Positions 31,848 to 41,484 of a stretch of DNA of 64,000 bases are shown here, piece by piece. The notes below the pieces were generated by a model that saw only the letters and a program-made list of their open reading frames with translations, was not told the DNA's origin and did no database searches. The DNA is taken from contig NZ_JBLWFT010000003.1 in the NCBI RefSeq assembly GCF_048323695.1, forward strand, positions 1-64,000. The letters run 5' to 3'. Numbering within the stretch: the first letter of the stretch is position 1; every line of letters starts with the position of its first letter. The translations under genes and the position numbers were made by a program. The stretch comes from Aquisalimonas sp007126095. GTDB lineage: Bacteria > Pseudomonadota > Gammaproteobacteria > Nitrococcales > Aquisalimonadaceae.

Positions 31848-34082
31848 ATGTCTGAACTAGGTTCGAATCTGTCAATACGCTCCGCGAGGCCGGCGATCAT
31901 GACCAGGACGCGCTTGAGCGCAGACACGAACACCCAGACGTCGACTCATGGGCAACCCCCAGGGGCTGTAGCTGCGTCCAGCACCCCGATTTCGGTGCTT
32001 CTGGTGGCAACGGACTCGGCCTCTTATGCGTCGGTTCGGGACGGCTTGGCCGGACACGGGGGCGAAGGCTTCCGCGTCGAGTGGGTCACGACCCTCGCTG
32101 ACGCGCTTAACCGGCTCAACCGGCGGGACGTCGACGTGGTTCTGCTCAGCGCGACAACGCCCGGCGGAGACGACAGGGAAGCCTTCGATCTGATCCGCCG
32201 CACCACCCCGGATGCCCTGCTCCTCCCCCTGAACGCCCTGGGGTTCCAGGACACCGGCCCATCACCGTCGTCGGAACAACCGGACGCGTCCTGGCTCGCC
32301 GACACCCTGCGCTACGTCGTCCAGCGCAAACGGGTCGAGGCCGGACTGCGCGCCTCCGAAGACGCCCTTTTCGAGAGGCTGAAGCACGCAGAGGTCACCC
32401 TGGCTTCCATCGGTGACGCCGTACTGGTAACAGACTTCAACAGTCTGGTGACTTACCTCAACCCCGTGGCCGAGGCCATGACGGGCTGGCCGGCGGAAGA
32501 GGCCGTCGGGCGGCCACTGGGCGAGATTTTCCACATCACGATCGGCGGAACCGGCGCGAAGGCAGTCGACCCGGCCCAACGGGCCATGCTGGAGGACTGC
32601 ACTGTTGGCCTGGAGGCGGACTGTGTCCTGCGCCGGCGAGACGGCACCGAATCAGGCATCGAGGATTCGGCGGCGCCGCTCCATGACCGCCATGGGCGGG
32701 TTTCGGGGGCCGTGATCGTTTTCCGTGACGTCAGTCAGTCGCGCAAGGTAACCCGCAGGATGGCCTACCTGGCACGCCACGACGCGCTGACCGGGCTGCC
32801 CAATCGCGCACTTCTGAAGGAGCGACTCGGCCAGTCAATCCGCCTGGCAGACCGTCATGGCAAGCAGGCGGCACTACTCTATGTGGACCTGGATAACTTC
32901 AAGGATATCAATGACGCCCTCGGGCATGTGGTCGGCGACCAAGTGCTGAAGGCCGTGGCCGGCCACCTGACACGCTGCGTCCGCGCCAGCGACACGGTCT
33001 GCCGTCACGGGGGGGACGAGTTCGTGATCCTGCTGAGCGAAATTGCCACACCGGCCGATGCAGAGCAGGTAACGAACAAGTTGCTGAACACGTTCGCGTC
33101 GCCGATTGAAGTCAACGGGCACGCCCTGCAAGTCGGCCTTAGCATCGGTGTCAGCATCTATCCTGACCACGGCGACAGCGCGGACGCACTCACGGAGCAT
33201 GCCGACCAGGCCATGTATCGCGCCAGAGCCATCAGCCGGAACGGCAACGACACGGCGCTGGGCCAACGGCAAGCATCCGGAAGGCCCCTGGCAGAGTCTG
33301 CAAGGGGCGATCTGCACCGTGCATTCGACAACCGTGAGTTCCTGCTCCACTACCAGCCCCAGATCGACGTGCCGTCCGGCCAGATCATCGGCGTCGAAGC
33401 CCTGGTGCGCTGGCTCCACCCCGTGCGGGGTCTGATGTATCCAGGGCAGTTCATGGGCCTGGCGGAGCAGGCCGGACTGAGTGTTCCCCTCGGCCGCTGG
33501 GTCATTCGTGAGGCCTGTCAGCAGATCACCACCTGGAAGGCGTCGAGCCTGTGGGCGCCACTGCTGGCCGTCAACATCTCCGCGCTGGAATTCTCGCACA
33601 CGCGTTTCGCCACGGAACTCGAGGCGATTCTCCGCGAGACCGGGCTCGATGCAGGCGAGCTGGAGCTGGAGCTCACCGAAGGTGTGCTCATGCTGGATGC
33701 CGATGCATCAGTCACGCGACTGAACGAGCTGCGCGACCTGGGCGTCACCCTGGCGATCGACAACTTCGGCACCGGCCCGTCGAGCCTGAACCAGCTCCAG
33801 CGCTTCCCCGTGCACACCCTGAAGGTGGATGGCTCGTTCGTACACGATATCAACACGGCCCGAAACGACCCGGCGATCCTTCGCTCCCTGATCGGGATCG
33901 GCAAGAGCCTGAAACATCGTGTGGTCGCCGAAGGGGTAGAAACGGTGCAGCAGTACGGCTTCATCAAGGCACAGCATTGCGACGCCGCCCAGGGCTTCCA
34001 ACTCGGCTATCCGCTGGGGGCCGAAGACTGCACCCTGCTGCTGGCGATCAGAGGGCATCTACTGCGGTGCCGGGAATCTTGA
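31848..34082 (+). CDS. PAS-GGDEF-EAL c-di-GMP signalling protein with receiver-like N-terminus
   Basis: This 744-residue protein has a degenerate receiver-like region (about 45-150, ISVLLVATDSASYASV), a PAS domain (about 175-295), GGDEF and EAL. GGDEF is intact at residues 388-392, with an RxxD site just before it (RASD). EAL is at 517-519. The later EAL motif that is normally DDFGTG reads DNFGTG (D638, N639), so a metal-related Asp is changed and phosphodiesterase activity may be weak. The Lys and Glu motifs KVDGSFV and VAEGVET are present. The start codon is uncertain. It heads a signalling cluster with CheB-CheR and PAS proteins. Confidence 0.9.
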   Translation: MSELGSNLSIRSARPAIMTRTRLSADTNTQTSTHGQPPGAVAASSTPISVLLVATDSASYASVRDGLAGHGGEGFRVEWVTTLADALNRLNRRDVDVVLLSATTPGGDDREAFDLIRRTTPDALLLPLNALGFQDTGPSPSSEQPDASWLADTLRYVVQRKRVEAGLRASEDALFERLKHAEVTLASIGDAVLVTDFNSLVTYLNPVAEAMTGWPAEEAVGRPLGEIFHITIGGTGAKAVDPAQRAMLEDCTVGLEADCVLRRRDGTESGIEDSAAPLHDRHGRVSGAVIVFRDVSQSRKVTRRMAYLARHDALTGLPNRALLKERLGQSIRLADRHGKQAALLYVDLDNFKDINDALGHVVGDQVLKAVAGHLTRCVRASDTVCRHGGDEFVILLSEIATPADAEQVTNKLLNTFASPIEVNGHALQVGLSIGVSIYPDHGDSADALTEHADQAMYRARAISRNGNDTALGQRQASGRPLAESARGDLHRAFDNREFLLHYQPQIDVPSGQIIGVEALVRWLHPVRGLMYPGQFMGLAEQAGLSVPLGRWVIREACQQITTWKASSLWAPLLAVNISALEFSHTRFATELEAILRETGLDAGELELELTEGVLMLDADASVTRLNELRDLGVTLAIDNFGTGPSSLNQLQRFPVHTLKVDGSFVHDINTARNDPAILRSLIGIGKSLKHRVVAEGVETVQQYGFIKAQHCDAAQGFQLGYPLGAEDCTLLLAIRGHLLRCRES

Positions 34083-34279
34083 CCCAGGATCAGACCCCTC
34101 GTTCTGTCACGGTATCAGTGGCCCAGCGCACCGACAGCAGGCGCTCGGCGGCGCACTGTTGACCCTGACGCCGCCGGATCTGATCCACGCCCTCGGGCAT
34201 TCACCGGCGCCGATCAAGCACCCGGCCAATGGTTGCCGGGACCGGATGAAGAGTCAGCAGCACATCGAGGACGCATTCA

Positions 34280-34489
34280 ATGAACTGGGATATCATCAAG
34301 GGCAACTGGAAGCAGTTCAAAGGCAAGGCCAAGTCACAGTGGGGCAAGCTCACCGATGACCAGCTGGATGTCGTCGCCGGCGACCGGGATCAACTGGCAG
34401 GCAAGATCCAGGAGTCCTACGGCGTGAGCAAGGATGAAGCCGAAAAGCAGATCAAGGAGTTCGAAAAGAACGCCAGCGACAAGGAATAG
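34280..34489 (+). CDS. CsbD-family stress protein
   Basis: The 69-residue hydrophilic protein matches CsbD: MNWDIIKGNWKQFKGKAKSQ, WGKLTDDQLD, GDRDQLAGKIQESYGVSKDE. CsbD-like proteins are general stress proteins of unknown biochemical role. GAGGA lies 9 bp before the ATG. The 197-bp gap before it contains no other recognisable gene. Confidence 0.9.
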   Translation: MNWDIIKGNWKQFKGKAKSQWGKLTDDQLDVVAGDRDQLAGKIQESYGVSKDEAEKQIKEFEKNASDKE

Positions 34490-34655
34490 ACGACACGGGT
34501 TCGCACAGGCGCTGGTGGCCCGGGCCAGCGTTCTGCTGCACGAGCGATGACACACGGTTTTCCCCTCTGCATCACGGGGACGCTATCATGACCGTCGTGG
34601 ACCCTGTGTGAGCAGGCGACACATCCTCACTCCATCGCCTGTAACCGGAGGCATT

Positions 34656-35252
34656 GTGGCCAAGCTACCCGATGCTGCACCAACCACTGAACAACAGCTG
34701 CGTTTCGAAGCCAAGAGCCGGCTCAGAGACGGCAGCACGCCACTCTCCAGGGACTGGACAATCAGCCCCGACGCTCTGGCAATGCTGTACCGCCTGGCCA
34801 GCACCCCCGATAGCGCCGGGGACGCGCTGAAGCTCCTGCACGAGTTGCAGACGTATCAGGTGGAACTCGACCTCCAGCACGAGCAGGTCAGGAGCCATGA
34901 ACGCGAGCTCTCCCGGGACCTGGACCACTACAGTGCGCTCTTCGAGTTCGCACCCGTGGCCTATTTCATTGTGGACCTGGACGGACGCATCATCGAAACC
35001 AACAGGCTTGGTGCGGAACTACTCGGTATCGATGCAGAAGAGTCCGGGGGCCAGTCACTTGACCGTTTTCTTGACGCGGACAGCCGTTCAGGTTTCATCG
35101 AATTCATGGGCGCGCTGCGCAATGGCGATCCGGCCGGAATCTGCCATGTGCACGCCGGGCCTCGCGGCGACGTTTCCTGCATGCTGCGCGTCACCGCCAA
35201 CATTGCCCCGAAGGGTGACGCCGTGCTGCTGGTCATGTCCGAGGCCGCGTAA
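34656..35252 (+). CDS. PAS-domain protein
   Basis: The protein of about 198 residues has a coiled-coil N-terminal part (LLHELQTYQVELDLQHEQVR) followed by a PAS domain (about 95-190), with FEFAPVAYFIVDLDGRIIE and NRLGAELLGI. No output domain is present, so it probably modulates a partner. The CheB-CheR fusion starts 3 bp after its stop and ends in a PAS domain, which suggests they work together. The start is a GTG at 34656 with GGAGG just before it, though spacing is short; a GTG at 34608 is the alternative. Confidence 0.75.
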   Translation: MAKLPDAAPTTEQQLRFEAKSRLRDGSTPLSRDWTISPDALAMLYRLASTPDSAGDALKLLHELQTYQVELDLQHEQVRSHERELSRDLDHYSALFEFAPVAYFIVDLDGRIIETNRLGAELLGIDAEESGGQSLDRFLDADSRSGFIEFMGALRNGDPAGICHVHAGPRGDVSCMLRVTANIAPKGDAVLLVMSEAA

Positions 35253-35255
35253 TCG

Positions 35256-37826
35256 GTGTCCACAGGCACGCGCATTGTCGGCCTGGGGGCATCCGCAGGG
35301 GGGCTGGCCGCCCTTGAAGCGTTCCTGAGGCAGACACCCCCCAACACCGGCATGGCCTACGTCGTGGTGCAGCACCTGGATCCTACCCAGAGGGCCCTGC
35401 TTCCGGACCTATTGCAGCGGGCGACGTCCATGCCTGTGTACCAGGCGACGCAGGGCATGGCGATCGCGCCCGACCACGTCTATGTCATTCCACCCAACAC
35501 CGAACTCCGCGTGGTCGGGGACACCCTCCACCTTGCAACGCCCTCCGAGCCACGCGGCCTGCGCCTGCCCGTGGACGTCCTTTTCTCGTCCCTGGCCAGT
35601 GCCCGTGGCGAGCGGGCCATCGGTGTGGTGCTCTCCGGCATGGGCGCCGACGGCACTCTTGGTTTACAGGCCATCAAAGCCGTCGGTGGGCTCACGGCGG
35701 TCCAGTCGCCGGAGTCCGCGCAGTTCGACGCCATGCCGAACAGTGCCATCGCCGCCGGTTGCGGTGATGTGCTCGCCCCGGCCGACGCCCTGCCCGCGAG
35801 AATTCTGGATTACGTGGCCCGGGTCCCGGAGCCGGACGCGGAAGCGGGCACCGGCTCACCCTCGCATTCCGCCCTCCCGCCGGAGCCCCTGGAACGCATC
35901 CTGGCGCTACTCCGGGGGCGCACGCGCCATGACTTTGCCTTGTACAAGACAAGCACGGTGCGAAGGCGCATCGAACGCCGGATGGCGATCCACGACATTG
36001 GCTCGCTGCCGCTGTATGCCCAATTCCTGGAGAGCAACCCACAGGAGATCGACTTCCTGTTCCGGGAACTGCTGATCGGGGTCACCGGATTTTTCCGCGA
36101 CCCCGACGCGTGGGATCACCTGACCAGCGCAGTGCTCCCGGAGCTGCTGGCGCAGGAGCAGCACGGGCATCATCTGCGCGCCTGGGTCATCGGCTGCTCC
36201 ACCGGCGAAGAAGCGTATTCCCTGGCAATGGCGTTCACGGAAGCCATCGAGCACAGCGCGCAGCCGCAGGCGTTTACTGTGCAGATCTTTGCGTCGGACC
36301 TGAGCCCGGACGCCGTCGCAACCGCCCGGCGCGGCGAGTATCCGCCATCAATCAGCACCAGTGTGTCGGCGGACAGACTGGCGCGGTTTTTCACACCCCT
36401 TGAGCACGGCTACCGGATCAACCAGCGCATCCGGGACATGGTGCTGTTCGCCGAGCACGACGTCGTGCTCGACCCGCCGTTCACCAAGCTCGACCTGATT
36501 GCCTGCCGCAACCTGTTGATCTACTTTGATCCCATGCTGCAGCGGCGGTTGCTGCCGTTGTTTCACTACAGCCTGCGAGCGGGCGGAGTCCTGCTGCTGG
36601 GGAGTTCCGAGACGGTCGGGCGTTTTACCCACCTTTTCAAACCCATTGACTCGAAACTCCGCCTTTACCGACGCAAGGACAACGCCAGAGCCGGCGGTCG
36701 TGACTTCCTGCTGAAGTCGTTTCCTCCGCTGTCCCGAAAATCCAGGGAGCCCCCAGTGTCCACCCCCGATGAGCCACGCCCCGCCGACGACAACCTGCAG
36801 ACAGCAGCCGACCAGGCGTTACTGCAGGTCTACGCGCCCCCCGCCGTGGTGCTCAACAGCGACGCCGACATCGTCTATATCAGCGGGCGCACGGGCACGT
36901 ATCTGGAGCCCGCGGCCGGCAAGGCGAACTGGAACATTTTCGCCATGGCACGCAACGGCCTGCGCCAACCGCTGTTCGATGCGGTGAAACAGGCTGCCAC
37001 GCAGGATGAGCCGGTGCAGCTGCATGGGCTGCACGTGACAACGCCCGCAGGCACCCAACTCGTGGATGTCACGGTGCAGGCTTTCCAGAATCCGGGCGCG
37101 CTCCAAGGCATGACGCTGGTGGTTTTCCGTGACGTCGCAACCACTCCGGAACCCGACACCCGGCGCCGTAAGGCCAGAGGTCAGGTGGACGCGGCCCATG
37201 CGGCCGAACTGCAGCAATCCCGCGACGAGATCGTGAGGCTTCGTGAGGAGGCCCGGGCATCCCGGGAGGAGCTGCAGAGCGCCAATGAGGAGCTGCAATC
37301 CACGAATGAAGAGCTGCAGTCCACCAACGAGGAGCTCACCACCTCCAAGGAAGAAACCCAGTCCATGAACGAGGAGCTGCAGACGATTAACGGCGAGCTG
37401 CAGAGCAAGCTGGACGATCTGGCCCTGGCACAGAGCGACATGCAGAACCTGCTCAACAGCGTCGACATCGCCATTCTCTTCCTGGATCAGGACCTGAACG
37501 TGCGCCGCTATACCGAACGCGCCACCCAGATTGTCAGCCTCCGGGAGAGTGACGTGGGGCGGCCGCTGAGCGACCTGACCACCAGCCTGCAGTATGCCGA
37601 GCTGGAGACCGATGCGCAGCGGACGCTGCGCACCCTCGTAGCCACCGAGAAACAGATCGTCACCGACGACGAGCGCTGGTTTTCGGTGCGCATCATGCCC
37701 TACCGACGGCTGGATAACGTCATCGACGGCGTTGTGATCACGCTGGTGGACATTACCGATACCAAACGACTGGAGGCGGCGCTGCGACAGCAGTCGCCGA
37801 ACACGCCTTCACCTGAAGAGGGTTAG
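35256..37826 (+). CDS. CheB-CheR fusion with PAS and coiled coil
   Basis: The 856-residue protein combines a CheB methylesterase (1-about 185; S13 in GLGASAGG, H40 in VVQHLD, Asp in GMGADGTLG) and a CheR methyltransferase (about 210-470; SAM motif VIGCSTGEEAYS). A PAS-like part, a long coiled coil (about 650-730, built of repeated ELQSTNE units), and a C-terminal PAS domain follow. No receiver domain precedes CheB. Such fusions methylate and demethylate unknown targets in two-component networks outside chemotaxis. It starts with GTG 3 bp after the PAS gene. Confidence 0.9.
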   Translation: MSTGTRIVGLGASAGGLAALEAFLRQTPPNTGMAYVVVQHLDPTQRALLPDLLQRATSMPVYQATQGMAIAPDHVYVIPPNTELRVVGDTLHLATPSEPRGLRLPVDVLFSSLASARGERAIGVVLSGMGADGTLGLQAIKAVGGLTAVQSPESAQFDAMPNSAIAAGCGDVLAPADALPARILDYVARVPEPDAEAGTGSPSHSALPPEPLERILALLRGRTRHDFALYKTSTVRRRIERRMAIHDIGSLPLYAQFLESNPQEIDFLFRELLIGVTGFFRDPDAWDHLTSAVLPELLAQEQHGHHLRAWVIGCSTGEEAYSLAMAFTEAIEHSAQPQAFTVQIFASDLSPDAVATARRGEYPPSISTSVSADRLARFFTPLEHGYRINQRIRDMVLFAEHDVVLDPPFTKLDLIACRNLLIYFDPMLQRRLLPLFHYSLRAGGVLLLGSSETVGRFTHLFKPIDSKLRLYRRKDNARAGGRDFLLKSFPPLSRKSREPPVSTPDEPRPADDNLQTAADQALLQVYAPPAVVLNSDADIVYISGRTGTYLEPAAGKANWNIFAMARNGLRQPLFDAVKQAATQDEPVQLHGLHVTTPAGTQLVDVTVQAFQNPGALQGMTLVVFRDVATTPEPDTRRRKARGQVDAAHAAELQQSRDEIVRLREEARASREELQSANEELQSTNEELQSTNEELTTSKEETQSMNEELQTINGELQSKLDDLALAQSDMQNLLNSVDIAILFLDQDLNVRRYTERATQIVSLRESDVGRPLSDLTTSLQYAELETDAQRTLRTLVATEKQIVTDDERWFSVRIMPYRRLDNVIDGVVITLVDITDTKRLEAALRQQSPNTPSPEEG

Positions 37827-37836
37827 CGCGCGGAGC

Positions 37837-37911
37837 TCATCGCAGGCCAATGAAGGACAGAATCGCCAGCACGATCACCACGGCTCCAACAATATAAATG
37901 ATGTTGTGCAT
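37837..37911 (-). CDS. Tiny membrane protein (24 residues)
   Basis: MHNIIYIVGAVVIVLAILSF is followed by IGLR and a stop. It is almost entirely one membrane helix and resembles short one-helix proteins common in proteobacteria. GGGAGGGGC stands 8 bp upstream of the ATG at 37911 (minus strand), which decides this start over the longer frame. It ends 11 bp from the CheB-CheR stop, convergent. Function unknown. Confidence 0.6.
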   Translation of the reverse strand: MHNIIYIVGAVVIVLAILSFIGLR

Positions 37912-38111
37912 GACACACTGCCCCTCCCGGGACGCATTCGGTTTTTCAGAGCGCCCAGTGTGGGTCCATGCGCGACGATGCGTCTGTGCGCGGGCGTACT
38001 CAGCCGCCGACGGGCGTGCATCAGCAGGAGGTTGACCCGCGCCCGGCAGAAGAGAACAATCGAAAGCCACCCCGGCATTTCGTCGCCCCCCGCTCCCGGA
38101 GTCTTCACTGT

Positions 38112-39077
38112 ATGCGCGTTTTCGCCAATCCCGTCGGTTCCGGGTCGCTGTGGTTCGACAACCTGGCCACGGCCGACGGCACACCGGTAGCCTACGACCC
38201 GCAGGCGCGGGCCTTCCTGCCCATGCCGCCCTTCTGCGTCAACCGCGACAGGATCGGCTGCAATTGGATCGCCCCCGAGCAGGGGGCGTTCTGCCGCTCC
38301 TGCGCCACGACCGCGCTGGCCCCGGACCCGACCGTGCCTGACGCCATTCCCAACTGGGCGCAGACGGAGGCGGCCAAGCGCTGGGTGCTCGACAATCTCG
38401 GGCGCTGGCACTGGTTCCGACCGGAGGACCCGGGGATGCGCCCGGTGTTTCACATGCTCGCAGAGGGGCCCACGCCCGTCCCCATGGGTCACGTGGAGGG
38501 CGTGGTGACCATCAGTGTGGCGGAAGCGGATCCGGTGCTGCGCACGATCCGCCGACAGGCACTGGAGGAGCCCTATCGCACCATGATCGGTCACATGCGC
38601 CACGAAATCGCGCATATGTTGTGGTGGCGGCTCAGCCTGCGCTCGGATTTTCTCGATGCTTTCCGCAGCGTGTTCGGCGACGAGCGCGCCGACTACCCGG
38701 CCGCGTTGCAACACCACTACCACCACGGGCCGCCGCCGGACTGGAAGCAGCGTTTTCTGACCACCTACGCCTCCGCCCACCCCCACGAGGACTGGGCCGA
38801 GACCGCCGCGCACCTGCTGCACCTGACCGACATCACCGACAGCTTCGTTGCCGCCGGCCTGACCGCGCCGCAGCTACCCGGCACGAACTGGGACCCTTAC
38901 GCGGAACCGGATCCCGAGCGATTGATCCATGTGGCGGCATCCATCGCCGTTGGTGTGAACAACGTCAACCGCTCCATGGGCCTGGAGGACCTCTACCCGT
39001 TCGTTCTGTCGGACGCCGCGCGCCACAAGCTCGCATTCGTGCACGACTGGCTCCGCCGGGGTGCCCAGGGGCGTTAG
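38112..39077 (+). CDS. Putative zinc-binding metallopeptidase
   Basis: The 321-residue protein matches the putative zinc-binding metallopeptidase family. It has an N-terminal zinc-ribbon-like part with Cys pairs (FCVNRDRIGCNW, FCRSC) and the HExxH motif HEIAHMLWW with H164, E165 and H168. A downstream HPHEDWAETAAHLLH supplies further ligands. The start at 38112 gives the conserved beginning MRVFANPVGS; the open frame runs 144 bp further upstream without similarity. Substrate unknown. The 200-bp gap before it has no other visible gene. Confidence 0.85.
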   Translation: MRVFANPVGSGSLWFDNLATADGTPVAYDPQARAFLPMPPFCVNRDRIGCNWIAPEQGAFCRSCATTALAPDPTVPDAIPNWAQTEAAKRWVLDNLGRWHWFRPEDPGMRPVFHMLAEGPTPVPMGHVEGVVTISVAEADPVLRTIRRQALEEPYRTMIGHMRHEIAHMLWWRLSLRSDFLDAFRSVFGDERADYPAALQHHYHHGPPPDWKQRFLTTYASAHPHEDWAETAAHLLHLTDITDSFVAAGLTAPQLPGTNWDPYAEPDPERLIHVAASIAVGVNNVNRSMGLEDLYPFVLSDAARHKLAFVHDWLRRGAQGR

Positions 39078-39114
39078 CGCACCGGGCACATCCGCCGAAG
39101 CCCCTATAAGGGCT

Positions 39115-39582
39115 CTACCACCCCTCGGTGCCCGGCTCTCCCTTGAACGGGCCGCGGATGTTGCTGGTAATCCAACCGCCGTAGAAGCTTCCGGCCTGGG
39201 CCTGAACACGCTCCTCGCCAACCAGGCACGCGTCGACTCGCCCGGCGTAGAAAGAGACGTAGCCCGCGATGTCGGCGTGGGATGCCACCGGGTTGTCGTA
39301 GGCCCAGCAGACATCCGTGACGGTCCCGGAAGGCGCGCTGAGGTGCCAGTAGCGGGCGCGGCCCTTGAACTCGCAAAAGGTGCGGGTCTCGCTCGCCACC
39401 AGCCGGTCCCAACGGACGCTGTCGGGGGGCAGGTAATAACAGGGTGGGTGGGACGTCTCCAGCACGCGAAACCCGCCTGCTGCATCCGCGAGGGTTTCCC
39501 CGTCATGGATCACCTGGAGCCGCATTTCGACCGGCTCCACACGTGGCGGCCTCGGGTAGTCCCACACGGATTCTGTCTGCAT
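39115..39582 (-). CDS. DUF427 family protein
   Basis: The 155-residue product matches DUF427. It has an EMRLQVIHDGETLADA beginning, then VLETSHPPCYYLPPD, TFCEFKGRARYWHL, WAYDNPV and VSFYAGRVDAC. Function unknown; relatives are small beta-rich proteins. Start could be the ATG at 39582 or a GTG at 39597. It is convergent with the metallopeptidase gene. Confidence 0.87.
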   Translation of the reverse strand: MQTESVWDYPRPPRVEPVEMRLQVIHDGETLADAAGGFRVLETSHPPCYYLPPDSVRWDRLVASETRTFCEFKGRARYWHLSAPSGTVTDVCWAYDNPVASHADIAGYVSFYAGRVDACLVGEERVQAQAGSFYGGWITSNIRGPFKGEPGTEGW

Positions 39583-39700
39583 GCTGACACTCACCACTCG
39601 CTGATGCTGGCGCCACGGGGCACCAGGCTGTGACGGGTACGGGATACCGTATCATCAACGCGGCGACGTCAAGCACTCAGCCGACACATGGTGAAGCAGG

Positions 39701-40615
39701 CTAGTCGCGGTCGTTCGCGGCCAGCGCTTCGGCAATGACTTCGGCGTTGTACCCCATCATCCGCAGGTACGTCGGTGCCGGGCCGTCACCGGGCGAAAGA
39801 GCGTCAGAGTAAAGGGTCGGGCCGACGGCCATGTCGCCCTCCTCCGCGATGCGATGCAGCAGCCTGGCGTCGGTGAGGTTATCCGGCAGCAGTGCAGCCA
39901 CACGTTGTGCCCGCACCGCCCGCACCAGCTCCGCCACGTCGGCCGCCGACGGCTCGGCCTCCGTGCTGAGGCCGCGCGGGGACAGGAACGTCACGCCATA
40001 GGCGTCCTCGAAATAGCCGAAGGCGGCGTGGCTGGTGAGGATGCGCCGCCGTTCCCCGGGGATCGCCGTGATGGTGTCACGAATGTGGCTGTCCAGGGCC
40101 TGGAGCTCCTGCAGATAGGCCTCCGCCCGTTCGGCGTAGATCTGGGCGTGGTCGGGGTCCACGGCCTTCAGGCCATCGCGGATGTTGCGCACGTAAGTGC
40201 TGGCCCGCCGGACGTCCAGCCAGGCGTGGGGGTCGGCGTGGCCGTGACCGTGACCCTCGCCGTGGTGGTGATCATGGGCGTGATCGCCCGCCTCGATGGC
40301 GTCCACGCCGCGGGAGGCGGTCACGACATGTGCGGACCCACCGGCCGCTTCCAGCAACCGATCCATCCACCCTTCGAACCCCAGGCCGTTACGCACCACG
40401 AGGTCCGCCCGGGCAATCCGCCGTGCATGCTCGGGAGCGGGTTCGAAGGCGTGGCTGTCACCGTCCGGCCCGACGAGCGAGGTGACCGTAGCGTGCTCGC
40501 CGGCCACCTCGCGGGTCATGTCCGCGATGACGGTAAAGCTCGCCACCACCTGGACCTTGTCGGCGGAGAGAGGGGCGCTCACGAAGAGCAGCAGGAACAG
40601 CATCGACAGTCGCAT
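39701..40615 (-). CDS. znuA: Zinc ABC transporter substrate-binding protein, ZnuA-like
   Basis: The 304-residue protein has a signal peptide (MRLSMLFLLLFVSAPLSA) and the cluster A-1 metal-binding fold. A His-rich loop (DHAHDHHHGEGHGHGHADPH, about residues 110-130) marks a zinc-binding member. Metal ligands are likely the His in DGDSHAFEP, DPHAWLD and TSHAAFGYF. It delivers zinc to the membrane permease encoded just upstream. It is the last gene of the znu unit and starts 3 bp after the permease stop. Confidence 0.9.
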   Translation of the reverse strand: MRLSMLFLLLFVSAPLSADKVQVVASFTVIADMTREVAGEHATVTSLVGPDGDSHAFEPAPEHARRIARADLVVRNGLGFEGWMDRLLEAAGGSAHVVTASRGVDAIEAGDHAHDHHHGEGHGHGHADPHAWLDVRRASTYVRNIRDGLKAVDPDHAQIYAERAEAYLQELQALDSHIRDTITAIPGERRRILTSHAAFGYFEDAYGVTFLSPRGLSTEAEPSAADVAELVRAVRAQRVAALLPDNLTDARLLHRIAEEGDMAVGPTLYSDALSPGDGPAPTYLRMMGYNAEVIAEALAANDRD

Positions 40616-40617
40616 GA

Positions 40618-41484
40618 TCAGGCTTCCAGATGGCGACGCAGTCGCAGTCGCGTGATGAGGCCGCCGTGATGCCCGAGCAGCACGGAGACGGCGTAGCAGA
40701 GCCCGGCCACCAGCACCACCGCCGGCCCGGACGCCGCACCCAGGTGGTAAGAGAGCAGCAGCCCGACCCAGGCGCTGGTCAGCGCCAGACCAACGGCCAC
40801 CGCCATCAGCCCGGCCACGGTGTCGGCCCAGTAACGGGCAGCCGCCGCCGGCAGCATCATCAGCCCCACGGCCATGAGCGTGCCCAGGGCGTGAAAGCCG
40901 GCAACCAGATTGATGACGACAAGGCCGAGAAACAGTCCGTGGTACAGGCCGCCGGGGCTGCCACAGGCCCTGAGGTACTCCGGATCCAGGGACTCGGTGA
41001 CCAGGGCGCGGAAGAACAGTGCCAGTGCAACAACGGTGCCGGTGGCCACTGTGGCCACGAGCAGAAGCGCTGCGTCGTCCACCGCCAGCAGGTTGCCGAA
41101 CAGGACGTGGACGAGATCCGTGCTGGAGCCTCGCACCGATATGAGCAGCACACCCACGGCCATGGCGATCAGGTAGAAGGCGGCGAAGCTCGCGTCCTCG
41201 CGCTGGCCGGTGAGACGGTGTACACCGCCGGCAAGCAGCGCCACCAGTAGCCCGGCGACCAGACCGCCGGCGGTCATTGCCATCACCGAGAAGCCCGCGA
41301 GCAGAAACCCGATGGCCACGCCTGGCAGAACGGCATGCGCCATGGCGTCACCCACCAGACTCATCCGGCGCAGCACCAGCAGCACGCCCATCGGGGCCGC
41401 ACCAAGCCCGACAGCCATGCAGGCGACCAGCGCGCGGGCCATGAAGCCGAACTCGCCGAACGGCAGGAACAGCAGCTCCATCAT
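40618..41484 (-). CDS. znuB: Zinc ABC transporter permease, ZnuB-like
   Basis: The protein of about 288 residues is strongly hydrophobic with about eight helices. It has the ABC-3 family segments LRRMSLVGDAMAHAVLPGVA and GLMMLPAAAARYWADT. It starts at the first of two ATG codons at 41484, sharing one base with the znuC stop (TGATG). It forms the membrane channel for zinc with the ZnuC ATPase and ZnuA. Confidence 0.92.
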   Translation of the reverse strand: MMELLFLPFGEFGFMARALVACMAVGLGAAPMGVLLVLRRMSLVGDAMAHAVLPGVAIGFLLAGFSVMAMTAGGLVAGLLVALLAGGVHRLTGQREDASFAAFYLIAMAVGVLLISVRGSSTDLVHVLFGNLLAVDDAALLLVATVATGTVVALALFFRALVTESLDPEYLRACGSPGGLYHGLFLGLVVINLVAGFHALGTLMAVGLMMLPAAAARYWADTVAGLMAVAVGLALTSAWVGLLLSYHLGAASGPAVVLVAGLCYAVSVLLGHHGGLITRLRLRRHLEA

